In this document: one piece after another, positions 52,331 to 61,366 of the stretch
How positions within the stretch are numbered: position 1 is the first letter of the stretch
Layout of the letters: every line of letters begins with the position of its first letter
Assembly: GCA_017847885.1 (NCBI GenBank)
Contig: JAGAUA010000020.1
Coordinates: 1-64,000 of the forward strand
DNA: 64,000 bases
Direction: 5' to 3'
Source of the DNA: Oscillospiraceae bacterium
Lineage (GTDB): Bacteria; Bacillota; Clostridia; Oscillospirales; Ruminococcaceae
Made by a program: the position numbers and the translations under genes
The notes under the pieces: generated by a model
The model's database searches: none
Told to the model about the DNA's origin: nothing
What the model saw: the letters and a program-made list of their open reading frames with translations, nothing else

Positions 52331-53108
52331 TATATACCTTGCGGAAAAGGGACTTGCCAAAAGCCGCGAGCGTGCAAAGGAGCTTATCAAGGCGTCGCAG
52401 GTCACGGTAAACGGCAAAGCCGCGTCCAAGCCTGCGTTGGAGGTATCCGAAGGGGACGAGGTGAAAATCATTGGCGAGCAGCTGAAATACGTGGGCAGAG
52501 GCGGCTTGAAGCTTGAAAAGGCAATAGAGCATTTCGGCATAAGCCTGACGGGCAGGGTGTGTATCGACATTGGCGCGTCAACGGGCGGCTTTACCGATTG
52601 TATGCTGCAAAACGGCGCGGCGTATGTCTATGCCGTTGATGTGGGGCATGACCAGCTTGACGGAAAGCTTGCAGAGGACAGCCGCGTTGCAAACATGGAA
52701 AGAACTAACATAAAAGACCTTTCAAGGGAGGATTTCCCGAAAGCTCCCGACTTTATTTCCGCAGACGTTTCCTTCGTTTCCCTTACGCAGATAATCCCCA
52801 AAATAAAGGAGTTCCTTCCCGAAGGCGGCGAAGCGGCGGTGCTGATAAAGCCCCAGTTTGAGGCAGGACGGTCGGCGGTGGGCAAGAACGGTATCGTCAA
52901 GGACAGAAAGGTTCATGAGCGTGTTTTGGAGGATATGGTCTCCTTTTGCTTTTCTCGGGGACTTTCCGTTGCGGCGCTGACCTTTTCGCCCATATCCGGC
53001 GGCGACGGCAACATTGAGTATCTTGCCCATTTGAAAAATACCGCAGAAAGCTTCCGCAGCTTTGACTGCAAAAAAATCGTGTCCGAGGCATTTTCCTGCC
53101 TGCGATGA
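52320..53108 (+). CDS. tlyA: TlyA-family rRNA 2'-O-methyltransferase
   Basis: Starts with TTG inside the end of dxs. The 262-aa protein has an N-terminal S4 RNA-binding domain (RLDIYLAEKGLAKSRERAKEL) and a FtsJ-like methyltransferase domain with the SAM loop DIGASTGGFTDCML, DVGHDQLDGKL and ADVSFVSLTQI. TlyA methylates ribosomal RNA; the old name haemolysin A is misleading. It lies in the conserved dxs-nadK-argR-recN order. Confidence 0.94.
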   Translation: MRLDIYLAEKGLAKSRERAKELIKASQVTVNGKAASKPALEVSEGDEVKIIGEQLKYVGRGGLKLEKAIEHFGISLTGRVCIDIGASTGGFTDCMLQNGAAYVYAVDVGHDQLDGKLAEDSRVANMERTNIKDLSREDFPKAPDFISADVSFVSLTQIIPKIKEFLPEGGEAAVLIKPQFEAGRSAVGKNGIVKDRKVHERVLEDMVSFCFSRGLSVAALTFSPISGGDGNIEYLAHLKNTAESFRSFDCKKIVSEAFSCLR

Positions 53109-53126
53109 CAATTTCGGAGGATAATT

Positions 53127-53981
53127 ATGAAAGTAGTTCTGTTCCCAAATTTCAGCAAGAAAAACGCCCTCAGCACGGCTTTGAAATGCTGCGATATCCT
53201 GCACGGTCTCGGCATGGAGGTGCTTGCGGCGGAAAGCTTTAAAAGCGAGTTTGCGGAAAAAAGCTTCGTCCTCTTTGGAAGCAGGGACGATATATCCCGC
53301 GAGTGCGACATTATGATTGCCATAGGCGGCGACGGAACGATACTCAAGGCTTCGTCCTACGCCTCGGCATACGACAAGCCGCTTCTTGGAATAAACACGG
53401 GCAGGCTCGGCTTTATGGCTTCAATGGAGCCCGACGAGCTGGAGGACTTATCAAAGCTTAAGACCCGTGATTATGTTGTTGAAACGCGAATGATGCTTGA
53501 TGTGTCGCTTATGCGCGACGATGTTATTTTGTCGCGGCATACCGCCCTCAACGATGTTGTAATTGCAAGACCCTACTCCAAGATAACGGATTACGAGATA
53601 CTTGCCGACGGAAAGGTGGTCAGCACAATGCGCTCCGACGGGATTATCTTTGCCACACCAACAGGCTCAACGGCGTATGCTCTTGCCGCAGGAGGACCAA
53701 TTCTTGAACCGTGTACCGAGTGCATACAGCTTACCCCGATATGCCCCCACTCGCTGTTCTCACGGACTATGGTCTTCACCTCGGACAGAACGCTGGAGGT
53801 ACGCCACAGCACCGACGAGAACGAGGTGTATTTTTGCGTTGACGGCAAAAAGGGCTGCGATATGCACAGAAACGACAAGCTTATAATAAAAAAATCCATG
53901 AAAAAGCTCAGGCTTATAGATATAAAAGGACATTCATTTTTTGACGCCGTGAACAACAAGCTGATGAACTCCATAAAGTAA
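53127..53981 (+). CDS. nadK: NAD kinase
   Basis: Phosphorylates NAD to NADP. The 284-aa protein has the GGDGT signature (IAIGGDGTILKA), GINTGRLGFMA, HTALNDVVIARP and a TPTGSTAYALAAGGPI strand. AGGATAATT precedes the ATG. It is part of the tlyA-argR run. Confidence 0.95.
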   Translation: MKVVLFPNFSKKNALSTALKCCDILHGLGMEVLAAESFKSEFAEKSFVLFGSRDDISRECDIMIAIGGDGTILKASSYASAYDKPLLGINTGRLGFMASMEPDELEDLSKLKTRDYVVETRMMLDVSLMRDDVILSRHTALNDVVIARPYSKITDYEILADGKVVSTMRSDGIIFATPTGSTAYALAAGGPILEPCTECIQLTPICPHSLFSRTMVFTSDRTLEVRHSTDENEVYFCVDGKKGCDMHRNDKLIIKKSMKKLRLIDIKGHSFFDAVNNKLMNSIK

Positions 53982-53998
53982 CGGCGCAGAGAGGGTTT

Positions 53999-54445
53999 GT
54001 GTATATGAAAAAACAAAGGCAGGACAAAATAATCGAAATAATCGAAAGCCGCGAGGTCACGACTCAGGACGCTTTGAAGCAGTATCTTGAAGAAAATGGC
54101 ATAACAGTTACTCAGGCGACACTTTCAAGGGATATAAACGAGCTTAATCTGCGTAAGGAAATGTCGCCGTCGGGTATGTACAAATACGTGCGCGTCAAGA
54201 AAAAGGAGCTTCAATGCCCTGCGATATTCAAGGACTCCGTCACCGATGTGGTCTACGCCATGAACACGGTGGTTATCAAGTGCCACACGGGCATGGCACA
54301 GGCTGCCTGCGCGACCCTTGATAAGATGGGCTGTCCCGAGATAGTGGGAACTATCGCAGGGGACGACACGATTTTTGCGCTTATGAAAAACGAGGACGCC
54401 GCCGCGGATTTTACGGAGGAATTAAAGGCGCTTATTTTTGATTAA
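53999..54445 (+). CDS. argR: Arginine repressor
   Basis: Binds arginine and represses arginine synthesis. The 148-aa protein has the winged helix (QRQDKIIEIIESREVTTQ, ITVTQATLSRDINELNL) and the C-terminal trimerisation domain with GTIAGDDTIFA. GTG 53999 and ATG 54005 are both possible starts after GAGAGGG. Its place before recN is the usual Firmicute arrangement, where it is sometimes called AhrC. Confidence 0.94.
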   Translation: MYMKKQRQDKIIEIIESREVTTQDALKQYLEENGITVTQATLSRDINELNLRKEMSPSGMYKYVRVKKKELQCPAIFKDSVTDVVYAMNTVVIKCHTGMAQAACATLDKMGCPEIVGTIAGDDTIFALMKNEDAAADFTEELKALIFD

Positions 54446-54463
54446 GACGGAAGGAAAGCTAAT

Positions 54464-56158
54464 ATGCTCAGTGAGTTATATATAGAAAATCTTGCGGTAA
54501 TACAGAAAGCGGAGATACCCTTCACCGAAAGCTTCAACGTTTTCACGGGTGAAACAGGCGCGGGCAAATCCATACTTATCAACGGAATAAACGCCGTCCT
54601 TGGCAAGCGCATAAGCAAGGATATCGTCCGTTCGGGCTGCGAAAAGGCGACGGTAACGGCGATGTTCCGCAGGCTTACGGAAAACACCGTCGCAAAGCTT
54701 GCGGAGCTTGGCATAAGCTGCGAGGACGACGAGCTGATGATAACCCGTGAAATTTACGCGGACGGCGGCAGCACGGCGAGGATAAATTCTAAGACCGCAC
54801 CGATTTCCGCTGTTCGGGAGATAGGCGAGACCCTTATCGACGTTCACGGTCAGCATGACAACCGCATTTTGATGTACCCCGAAAAGCACGTTGATATCGT
54901 TGACAGCTATGCCGACCTTGGGGGATACCTTGCGGACTATCAAAGCTCCTTCAAGGAGCTTCAAGGCACGGCGCGGAAAATAAAGCAGCTTGCGGTCATG
55001 GAGCAGGAAAAGCAGCAGCGTGCGGAGTATCTCGAGCAGTTCATTGCCGATGTGGGCGCCCTTGAAATTGAGGACGAAAACGAGGATACCGCAGTTGAAA
55101 ACGAGTTCGCCGTTGCAAATAACAGCAGCGCGCTTGCGGAGGCGCTTTCCCGTTCACATATCATACTTTGCGGCGATGAAAACAGCACGGGAATGACCGA
55201 GGCGGCAGATACCGCCATAGGTGAGCTTGCGGATTATTCCGACATTCTGCCTGGGCTTTCACAGCTTATAAGCCGCCTTGAAAGTGCAAAGATAGAGCTT
55301 GCGGATATCGGTGACGAGCTTTCGCGGCTTCTTGACGGCATAGACATTGACGAACAGCGGCTGGAGTATCTTTCCGACAGACGTGAAAAGCTTCACAACA
55401 TAAAAAAGCGGTACTCCTGCACCCTCGGGGAGATTCTGTCCAGGTACAGCGAATATACAAAGGAATCGGGGGAAATCGCAGGCTACTCAAAGGAAATTGA
55501 GCAGCTTGGCGAGAGAAAAAATCAGCTTCTTGCGGAGGTTTCGGAAAAGGCGGAAAAGCTTTCGGAAATGCGTAGGGAAGCGGCGGAAAGACTTACGGAA
55601 AAAATTTCGGAGGAACTTAAATTTCTCGATATGCCCAACGTTAAGATAGTCTTTGACTGCCAAAAGGGCAAGCTTACTTCAATGGGCATGGATACCATGG
55701 AGCTGCTCATTTCGGTAAACGCAGGTGAGCCGCCAAAGCCGATAGCAAAGATAGCTTCGGGAGGCGAGCTGTCGCGTATCATGCTTGCAATAAAGAATGT
55801 TATCGCGGAAAAAGAGGACATACCAACGATGATTTTCGACGAGGTAGATACGGGCGTAAGCGGACGTGCGGCGCAGAAAATCGGCGTAAAGCTCCGTCAG
55901 GTGTCCAAGACACGGCAGGTGCTTTGCGTTACTCACCTTTCCCAGATAGCGGTCATGGGGGATAACCACCTGCTTATCGAAAAAACAAACCGTGACGGCG
56001 GCACATACACAAGCGTTACCCGTCTCGATAAGGAGCAGCGTGTTGCGGAAATTGCGCGTATTCTCGGCGGCGAGCATATAACCCAGACCACCCTTGACAA
56101 CGCCGCGGAGCAGCTTGCGGGGCAGGAGAAGATATACAACGAAATTCTTAACAAATAG
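54464..56158 (+). CDS. recN: DNA repair protein RecN
   Basis: SMC-like ATPase for double-strand-break repair. The 564-aa protein has LYIENLAVIQKAEIPF, Walker A GETGAGKSILI, a long coiled coil (about 160-370), the ABC signature ASGGELSRIMLAIK and Walker B TMIFDEVDTGVSG. It ends with the LLIEKTNRDGGTYTSVTRLD region. Length is normal. It is followed 14 bases later by nadA. Confidence 0.96.
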   Translation: MLSELYIENLAVIQKAEIPFTESFNVFTGETGAGKSILINGINAVLGKRISKDIVRSGCEKATVTAMFRRLTENTVAKLAELGISCEDDELMITREIYADGGSTARINSKTAPISAVREIGETLIDVHGQHDNRILMYPEKHVDIVDSYADLGGYLADYQSSFKELQGTARKIKQLAVMEQEKQQRAEYLEQFIADVGALEIEDENEDTAVENEFAVANNSSALAEALSRSHIILCGDENSTGMTEAADTAIGELADYSDILPGLSQLISRLESAKIELADIGDELSRLLDGIDIDEQRLEYLSDRREKLHNIKKRYSCTLGEILSRYSEYTKESGEIAGYSKEIEQLGERKNQLLAEVSEKAEKLSEMRREAAERLTEKISEELKFLDMPNVKIVFDCQKGKLTSMGMDTMELLISVNAGEPPKPIAKIASGGELSRIMLAIKNVIAEKEDIPTMIFDEVDTGVSGRAAQKIGVKLRQVSKTRQVLCVTHLSQIAVMGDNHLLIEKTNRDGGTYTSVTRLDKEQRVAEIARILGGEHITQTTLDNAAEQLAGQEKIYNEILNK

Positions 56159-56172
56159 AAAGGAATATAATT

Positions 56173-57081
56173 ATGATAAAGGACATTCAGCAGGAGATAC
56201 TGCGCATCAAAAAGGAAAAGGGCATAACCATTCTCGCACACAGCTATCAGGCGGAGGAAATTCAGGAAATCGCGGATTATACGGGTGACAGCTTCCGTCT
56301 CTCCGAGCTTGCCAAGACCGATAAGGCAGACACGCTTATTATGTGCGGCGTTCATTTTATGGCGGAGACCTGCAAAATTCTTTCCCCCAAGAAAAAGGTC
56401 ATTCTTGCCAAGGAGGGCTGCGGCTGTCCCATGGCGGAGCAGCTTTCCGTGGACGAGCTTAAGCAGCTTAAGCAGATGTATCCCGACTACACGGTGGTTG
56501 CGTACATAAACACTACCGCGGCGCTGAAAACCGAGTGCGACGTGTGTGTAACGTCCTCGTCGGCGGTTGAGATATGCCGCAAGATAGAGAACGACAAAAT
56601 TCTGTTTATACCCGACTGCAATCTGGGCGAATTTACCGCAAAGCAAATTCCCGAAAAGCAGTTCAAGCTTATACAGGGCGGCTGCCCGATACACGCGGCA
56701 ATTACCGAAAAAGCTGCCCTTGAAATAAAGGCGCAGCACCCGGACGCCCTCATGCTCGTCCACCCCGAATGTGTGCCAAACGTTACCAAGCACGCCGACT
56801 ATATCGGCTCCACAAGCGGAATTGTGAACTATGCGATGAAGTCGGACGCTAAGGAGTTCATCATCGGCACGGAAATTTCCATTGCCGAGCATTTGCAGTA
56901 CGTCTGCCCCGACAAGGAGTTCTATCCGCTGTCGAAGCATCTGATATGCCCCAACATGAAGCGCACGACCCTTATGGACGTATACAAGGCGCTGAACGGC
57001 GGCGGACTTGAAATTGAGATGTCCGACGAGCTTATAGAAAAGGCTTCCGTCTGCATAAAAAGAATGATAGAAATGGGCTGA
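56173..57081 (+). CDS. nadA: Quinolinate synthase
   Basis: Makes quinolinate from iminoaspartate and DHAP for NAD synthesis; it requires a 4Fe-4S cluster. The 302-aa protein has ILAHSYQAEEIQEIADYTGDS near its start, MCGVHFMAETCKIL and VHPECVPNV. It ends with CPNMKRTTLMDVYKAL, so the three cluster Cys appear present. No nadB or nadC is next to it; its neighbour is recN. A bidirectional terminator follows. Confidence 0.95.
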   Translation: MIKDIQQEILRIKKEKGITILAHSYQAEEIQEIADYTGDSFRLSELAKTDKADTLIMCGVHFMAETCKILSPKKKVILAKEGCGCPMAEQLSVDELKQLKQMYPDYTVVAYINTTAALKTECDVCVTSSSAVEICRKIENDKILFIPDCNLGEFTAKQIPEKQFKLIQGGCPIHAAITEKAALEIKAQHPDALMLVHPECVPNVTKHADYIGSTSGIVNYAMKSDAKEFIIGTEISIAEHLQYVCPDKEFYPLSKHLICPNMKRTTLMDVYKALNGGGLEIEMSDELIEKASVCIKRMIEMG

Positions 57082-57106
57082 CAAGACGGCTGCCGTCAAA
57101 ATACAG

Positions 57107-57144
57107 AAAAAATCTGCGTAAAATTGATTTACGCAGATTTTTTT
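57107..57144. terminator. Bidirectional terminator between nadA and the GH5 gene
   Basis: AAAAAATCTGCGTAAA (57107-57122) pairs with TTTACGCAGATTTTTT (57128-57143) around a 5-base loop. It serves both convergent genes; the GH5 stop lies within it. Confidence 0.9.
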
Positions 57145-58808
57145 GATTGTGCCTTAAGTATTTCCTTGAAAAGTTCGGCAAGCTCTTCATTTCTGCCGTT
57201 GGGGTAATCGTCATATAAACCGAATGCAGGTTCATTGTATACGTGATAGTTAAACCCAATGTTATATTTGCGGCAAATGCTTATCATGTCTCTTACCCAG
57301 CCGATGCCGTTGCGTTCGTTTTCAAAGCCTTCCGAGATAACGCCGAATTCTCCGAGATAAAGGGGAACGCTGTGCTTTTCGGAAAACTCAACATATGGCA
57401 TAAAGCTTGATTCGAGAAAATTTTCATCAAAGCTGTGAATATTTTTGCTTAGAGACATATCTATTCTTATCTCGGGAGAGCCGCAATCGGACTTCATATA
57501 TCCCGATACCATGTATTTGTACCCTTTTTTCATCTCAAACCGCTTGAAATTCTGTACATAGAATGAGGTTGTTCCCGAAATTTTCAGACAGCCCGGAGCA
57601 TTGTTTCCATCGTCGGCGCAATATTCTGAAACGCCGCTTCCGTCATCGCTCCATGGACTGCCGTTTATTATGCCGTCGGAAAAATCGGCTGAAAAAAGCG
57701 TTCTGCGTTCCCCGCGCGGTGAAATTTCCGTCAGAATAATATCGTCAAAAAATGCAGCACCGTCCTGACCAAGCTTTGAAGCGGTTACAGCTGCCGTCAC
57801 AACATTTGCATCGTCCGAAAGAGAAACGGTTTTGCTTTCAAAATATGACCAGCCATTCCCTTTGGCAGATTTTTTTGAAGCAGCTTCGCATTTTACCCAA
57901 CCGTTTACTGTATCCTCACCGACGATCTCTTCCGAGGGATAAGTCATTGTACGACCCTCCGTGCCTGCCCAGCTTGTATTCTGATGTGTGAAGAAAAAGG
58001 GATCGTAATCATGAAACTCGTAAACGATATTTTCGTCGTCTATCTTTGCAAAGGAATTCTCGGGAGTGAAATATGCATACTCTCTTTCTCCGTTTGAGTT
58101 AACAGCGGCGCATAATCTTTCAATAAAAATCGTCTGATAGGGGGATACTTTTCTTATTTCGGCAGAAATTCTCTGCATAAGCTTGTTATACTGTTCGTAT
58201 GTCTGCTCCATGGTATCTTTCATCGGAACAACAGGCTCGTTTATCAGTCCGTAGCCCCATACGGTCGGCTCGTTGGCATAGCGGCGGGCGATCTTTTTCC
58301 AGAGTGCAGTAAGACGATCCTGATTGCTTTTGTTTGTCCAAAGCTCCAGACCGTCACCATTTGACTGATATTTGCCCTGGGGATAATGCATATTTATAAT
58401 TATTCCCATGTTGTATTTTTTTGCCCACTTGATATTTTTATCCAGCCAGTCAAAGCCTGACTTCTTATAGTGGTATGGGTTGCTGTCGCTTTCAAACAGG
58501 CCGTAATTGATATAGAATCTGACGCAGTTAAAGCCCATTTCCGAAAGCTCTTTGTATGTATTTTCATTGTGATGCGACAAATCGGGCGACGACGGATTGC
58601 CCCATACGCTATTGCCGAGTGCCATTCCTTGAATATGAAGCTCGTTTCCATCCGTTCCTATGATTTTCCTTTCTTCGGCGTGAACGAAGTCGTCTGCCGA
58701 ATATTTCTGCGCTGAAACGGAAAATCCTGCCGAAGCGGTCATCAGAACTGCGGAGGAAATCAACGCGGCAAATTTTAACAGACATCTGCGGATATTATTA
58801 TCTTTCAT
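57129..58808 (-). CDS. Secreted GH5 endoglucanase with an insertion in the catalytic barrel
   Basis: Start ATG 58808 follows GAGGAGG; the frame is open to 58874. The 559-aa precursor has a signal peptide (1 to about 33) and a GH5 barrel. The acid/base is in GYGLINEPVVP (Glu 191), followed by FHDYDPFFFTHQNTSW, and the nucleophile is in YLGEFGV (Glu 487). Between the two, roughly residues 300-455 read as a beta-rich jelly-roll-like module (WSYFESKTVSLSDDANV, FFDDIILTEI, KYMVSGYMKS). It resembles carbohydrate-binding domains and is absent from an ordinary GH5 barrel. There is no dockerin or membrane anchor. It probably cuts beta-1,4-glucans. Confidence 0.9.
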   Translation of the reverse strand: MKDNNIRRCLLKFAALISSAVLMTASAGFSVSAQKYSADDFVHAEERKIIGTDGNELHIQGMALGNSVWGNPSSPDLSHHNENTYKELSEMGFNCVRFYINYGLFESDSNPYHYKKSGFDWLDKNIKWAKKYNMGIIINMHYPQGKYQSNGDGLELWTNKSNQDRLTALWKKIARRYANEPTVWGYGLINEPVVPMKDTMEQTYEQYNKLMQRISAEIRKVSPYQTIFIERLCAAVNSNGEREYAYFTPENSFAKIDDENIVYEFHDYDPFFFTHQNTSWAGTEGRTMTYPSEEIVGEDTVNGWVKCEAASKKSAKGNGWSYFESKTVSLSDDANVVTAAVTASKLGQDGAAFFDDIILTEISPRGERRTLFSADFSDGIINGSPWSDDGSGVSEYCADDGNNAPGCLKISGTTSFYVQNFKRFEMKKGYKYMVSGYMKSDCGSPEIRIDMSLSKNIHSFDENFLESSFMPYVEFSEKHSVPLYLGEFGVISEGFENERNGIGWVRDMISICRKYNIGFNYHVYNEPAFGLYDDYPNGRNEELAELFKEILKAQSKKSA

Positions 58809-58845
58809 TTTTATTTCCTCCTCAAAAATATTATCTGTATTGTTT

Positions 58846-58874
58846 ATATTACAACATTTTTGGCGCACTGTCAA
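58846..58874 (-). promoter_or_regulatory. GH5 gene promoter
   Basis: On the minus strand TTGACA (58874-58869) is followed after 17 bases by TAATAT (58851-58846). Confidence 0.75.
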
Positions 58875-58948
58875 GCGGATTTTTGTTAAATTTGATAATA
58901 TTATGCCGGATTTCTAAGCTTTTTAAGGTCGGCATTTCCAAAGTAATA

Positions 58949-58996
58949 GTGTACGCAAGCTTCTGCTTAGTTTTATTTTGCGGAAAATTTGTGCAC
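58949..58996. repeat. Imperfect inverted repeat, possible decayed relative of the element before amt
   Basis: GTGTAC (58949-58954) pairs with GTGCAC (58991-58996), with CGCAA/TTGCG inside and GCAAGCTTCTGCTTAG between. Word order resembles the reverse complement of the inner part of the 62842-62943 element, but similarity is patchy. Confidence 0.3.
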
Positions 58997-59143
58997 AATA
59001 TTTATCGAAAAACAGTATTAGACCCATTCAGAAACGGAAAATATTTCTTGAATGTTACAAATATATAACTTGCATATTTTACTTAATAAAAAGGTAAAAA
59101 TCAATTAAAATGAAATTTTTTATAATAAATCTTGCAAAAACAC

Positions 59144-59172
59144 TTGACAAATAAAAAGTGAGGTGCTATAAT
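59144..59172 (+). promoter_or_regulatory. glnN promoter
   Basis: TTGACA (59144-59149), 17 bases, TATAAT (59167-59172): perfect consensus. Confidence 0.92.
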
Positions 59173-59191
59173 ACAATTGTGTTAAGGCAAT

Positions 59192-59240
59192 GGCGCCGCG
59201 GAAAGTACAACGATGTGCTTTCGGCTGCGCCTATTTTATT
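59192..59240 (+). promoter_or_regulatory. Leader hairpin with hexanucleotide loop and U-rich tail before glnN
   Basis: The 5' arm 59192-59208 pairs with 59215-59231 over 17 positions with two mismatches (GGCGC/GCGCC at the base, GGAAAGTAC/GTGCTTTCG-type pairing above). The loop is AACGAT, and a U-rich CTATTTTATTG follows. The six-base loop with A at 1 and G at 4 is the feature read by ANTAR antiterminators, and the U-rich tail would let the stem act as a terminator. No good first hairpin is visible upstream, so the ANTAR assignment is tentative. Confidence 0.5.
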
Positions 59241-59258
59241 GTTAAAGGAGAACCCGAT

Positions 59259-61352
59259 ATGAAAGCGTTATCAGAATATTTCGGAGAAAATGTGTTCAAC
59301 GAAAGCGTAATGAAGGCTCGTCTTCCCAAGGAAACATTCAAGCTCGTTCAGAGAACTATCCATGACGGAAAGCGTCTCGACAGCGCCGCAGCGGCAGTTG
59401 TTGCAAACGCAATGAAGGACTGGGCAATAGAAAAGGGCGCGACCCATTACACTCATTGGTTCCAGCCTATGACAGGCATTACTGCCGAGAAGCACGACAG
59501 CTTCATCAGCCCCACACCCGACGGAAAGGTCATCATGGAATTTTCGGGCAAGGAGCTTATCCAGGGTGAGCCTGACGCTTCCTCGTTCCCCTCGGGCGGA
59601 CTTCGTGCAACCTTTGAGGCAAGAGGCTACACCGCATGGGACCCCACTTCGCTGGCATTCATCAAGGACGGCGTTCTCTGTATCCCCACAGCATTCTGCT
59701 CATACGGCGGCGAGGCTCTTGACAAGAAAACTCCGCTTCTCCGTTCAATGGAAGCGATCAACCGTCAGGCACTGAGAGTGCTGAAGCTTTTCGGCAACGA
59801 GGACGTTACATCGGTAAAGACCACAGTCGGTCCCGAGCAGGAGTACTTCCTTATCGACAAGGAAATGTACGACCGCCGCAAGGACCTCATATATACGGGA
59901 CGCACCCTTTTCGGTGCAAAGCCTCCCAAGGGACAGGAGCTTGACGACCACTATTTCGGCGTTATCAAGCCGAGAGTGCAGGCGTTCATGAAGGACCTTA
60001 ACGAGGAGCTTTGGAAGCTGGGTATCCTTGCAAAGACGGAGCATAACGAGGTTGCTCCTGCGCAGCACGAGCTTGCACCCGTGTTTGCAACAACAAATAT
60101 CGCAGCCGACCACAACCAGCTTACAATGGAAATTATGCAGAAGGTGGCAAAGAGACACAACCTTGTGTGCCTGCTCCACGAAAAGCCCTTTGCAGGCGTT
60201 AACGGTTCGGGTAAGCACAACAACTGGTCTATCAGCACCAACACAGGCGTAAACCTTCTTGAACCGGGCGAAACTCCCTATGAAAACGCTCAGTTCCTGC
60301 TGTTCCTCTGCGCTGTTATCAAGGCTGTTGACGATTATCAGGACCTGCTCAGAATTTCTGTTGCATCCGCAGGCAACGACCACAGACTCGGCGCAAACGA
60401 GGCTCCTCCCGCAGTAGTTTCCATCTTCCTCGGCACGGAACTTTCCGAAATTCTTGAAGCAATCGAGAACGATACTCCCTACGGCGCAAAGGAAAAGGAG
60501 CTTCTCCGCGTAGGCGTTCATGTTCTTCCCAAGTTCCCCAAGGACGCAACGGACAGAAACAGAACAAGCCCCTTTGCTTTCACAGGCAACAAGTTTGAGT
60601 TCCGTATGCTGGGCTCGTCCGCTTCCGTATCGGGCAGCAACGTTATTCTGAATACAGCTGTTGCAGAAGAACTGAAGCAGTTTGCAGACGAGCTTGAAAA
60701 TGCGGATAATTTTGAAAATGCAATTCACGACCTTATCAAGCGCACCATTTCCGAGCATAAGAGAATTATCTTCAACGGCAACGGCTATGACGATTCATGG
60801 ATAGCTGAGGCTGAAAAGAGAGGTCTGCTTAACCTCAAGACCACTCCCGACTGCCTGCCTTACTTCCTTGAAAAGAAGAATATCGACCTGTTTACAACTC
60901 ACAAGGTATTTACAGAAACCGAGATAAACTCCCGTTACGAGATTCTTATGGAAGCTTACGGAAAGCTTATCAACATAGAGGCTCTCACAATGGTGGACAT
61001 GGCAAGCAAGGATATCCTTCCTGCTGTCAGCAAGTACCTCAAGGCTCTTGCAGACGGAATTGCTTCCAAGAAAGCAGTTTCTGCGGATATCGACTGTACA
61101 TACGAAAGCGATACACTTTCCAAGGGCTCGGCTCTTCTCGGCTCGGCATACAAGGCGCTGGGCGTTCTTGAAGAAAAGCTTGATGAGGAAAAGAATATCA
61201 GCGATGTTACAAAGCTTGGCTTCTTCTGCAAGGACGACCTTATCCCTGCAATGGAGGAACTCAGAAAGTATGCTGATACTCTCGAAACCATAACTTCTGC
61301 CGAGTATTGGCCTTATCCTTCCTACGGCGAGCTTCTTTTCGGAGTACGCTGA
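59259..61352 (+). CDS. glnN: Type III glutamine synthetase
   Basis: ATG 59259 follows AAAGGAG; an open frame reaches 59190 through the leader hairpin. The 697-aa length and motifs place it in the GSIII group: [79 protein letters not shown] and [21 protein letters not shown]. It makes glutamine from glutamate, ammonia and ATP. It is followed by purF, a glutamine user, and amt, an ammonium importer. Confidence 0.96.
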   Translation: MKALSEYFGENVFNESVMKARLPKETFKLVQRTIHDGKRLDSAAAAVVANAMKDWAIEKGATHYTHWFQPMTGITAEKHDSFISPTPDGKVIMEFSGKELIQGEPDASSFPSGGLRATFEARGYTAWDPTSLAFIKDGVLCIPTAFCSYGGEALDKKTPLLRSMEAINRQALRVLKLFGNEDVTSVKTTVGPEQEYFLIDKEMYDRRKDLIYTGRTLFGAKPPKGQELDDHYFGVIKPRVQAFMKDLNEELWKLGILAKTEHNEVAPAQHELAPVFATTNIAADHNQLTMEIMQKVAKRHNLVCLLHEKPFAGVNGSGKHNNWSISTNTGVNLLEPGETPYENAQFLLFLCAVIKAVDDYQDLLRISVASAGNDHRLGANEAPPAVVSIFLGTELSEILEAIENDTPYGAKEKELLRVGVHVLPKFPKDATDRNRTSPFAFTGNKFEFRMLGSSASVSGSNVILNTAVAEELKQFADELENADNFENAIHDLIKRTISEHKRIIFNGNGYDDSWIAEAEKRGLLNLKTTPDCLPYFLEKKNIDLFTTHKVFTETEINSRYEILMEAYGKLINIEALTMVDMASKDILPAVSKYLKALADGIASKKAVSADIDCTYESDTLSKGSALLGSAYKALGVLEEKLDEEKNISDVTKLGFFCKDDLIPAMEELRKYADTLETITSAEYWPYPSYGELLFGVR

Positions 61353-61366
61353 TAGGAGCGCAGGAT

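Larger units (their letters stand above)
58809..59143. other. Intergenic region between the GH5 gene and the glnN promoter
   Basis: A/T-rich, with no convincing gene; a 61-codon plus-strand frame at 58883-59068 has no ribosome site or protein-like composition. It contains the GH5 promoter at its left end and a small imperfect inverted repeat at 58949-58996. Otherwise nothing recognisable was seen. Confidence 0.6.

Noticed and set aside
58883..59068. 61-codon plus-strand frame between the GH5 gene and glnN
   Set aside because: No ribosome site, A/T-rich chance frame, no family features.
59176..59191. ATTGT/GCAAT with a six-base loop as the first hairpin of an ANTAR pair
   Set aside because: The loop GTTAAG lacks A1 and G4, and most of it lies before the expected transcription start.
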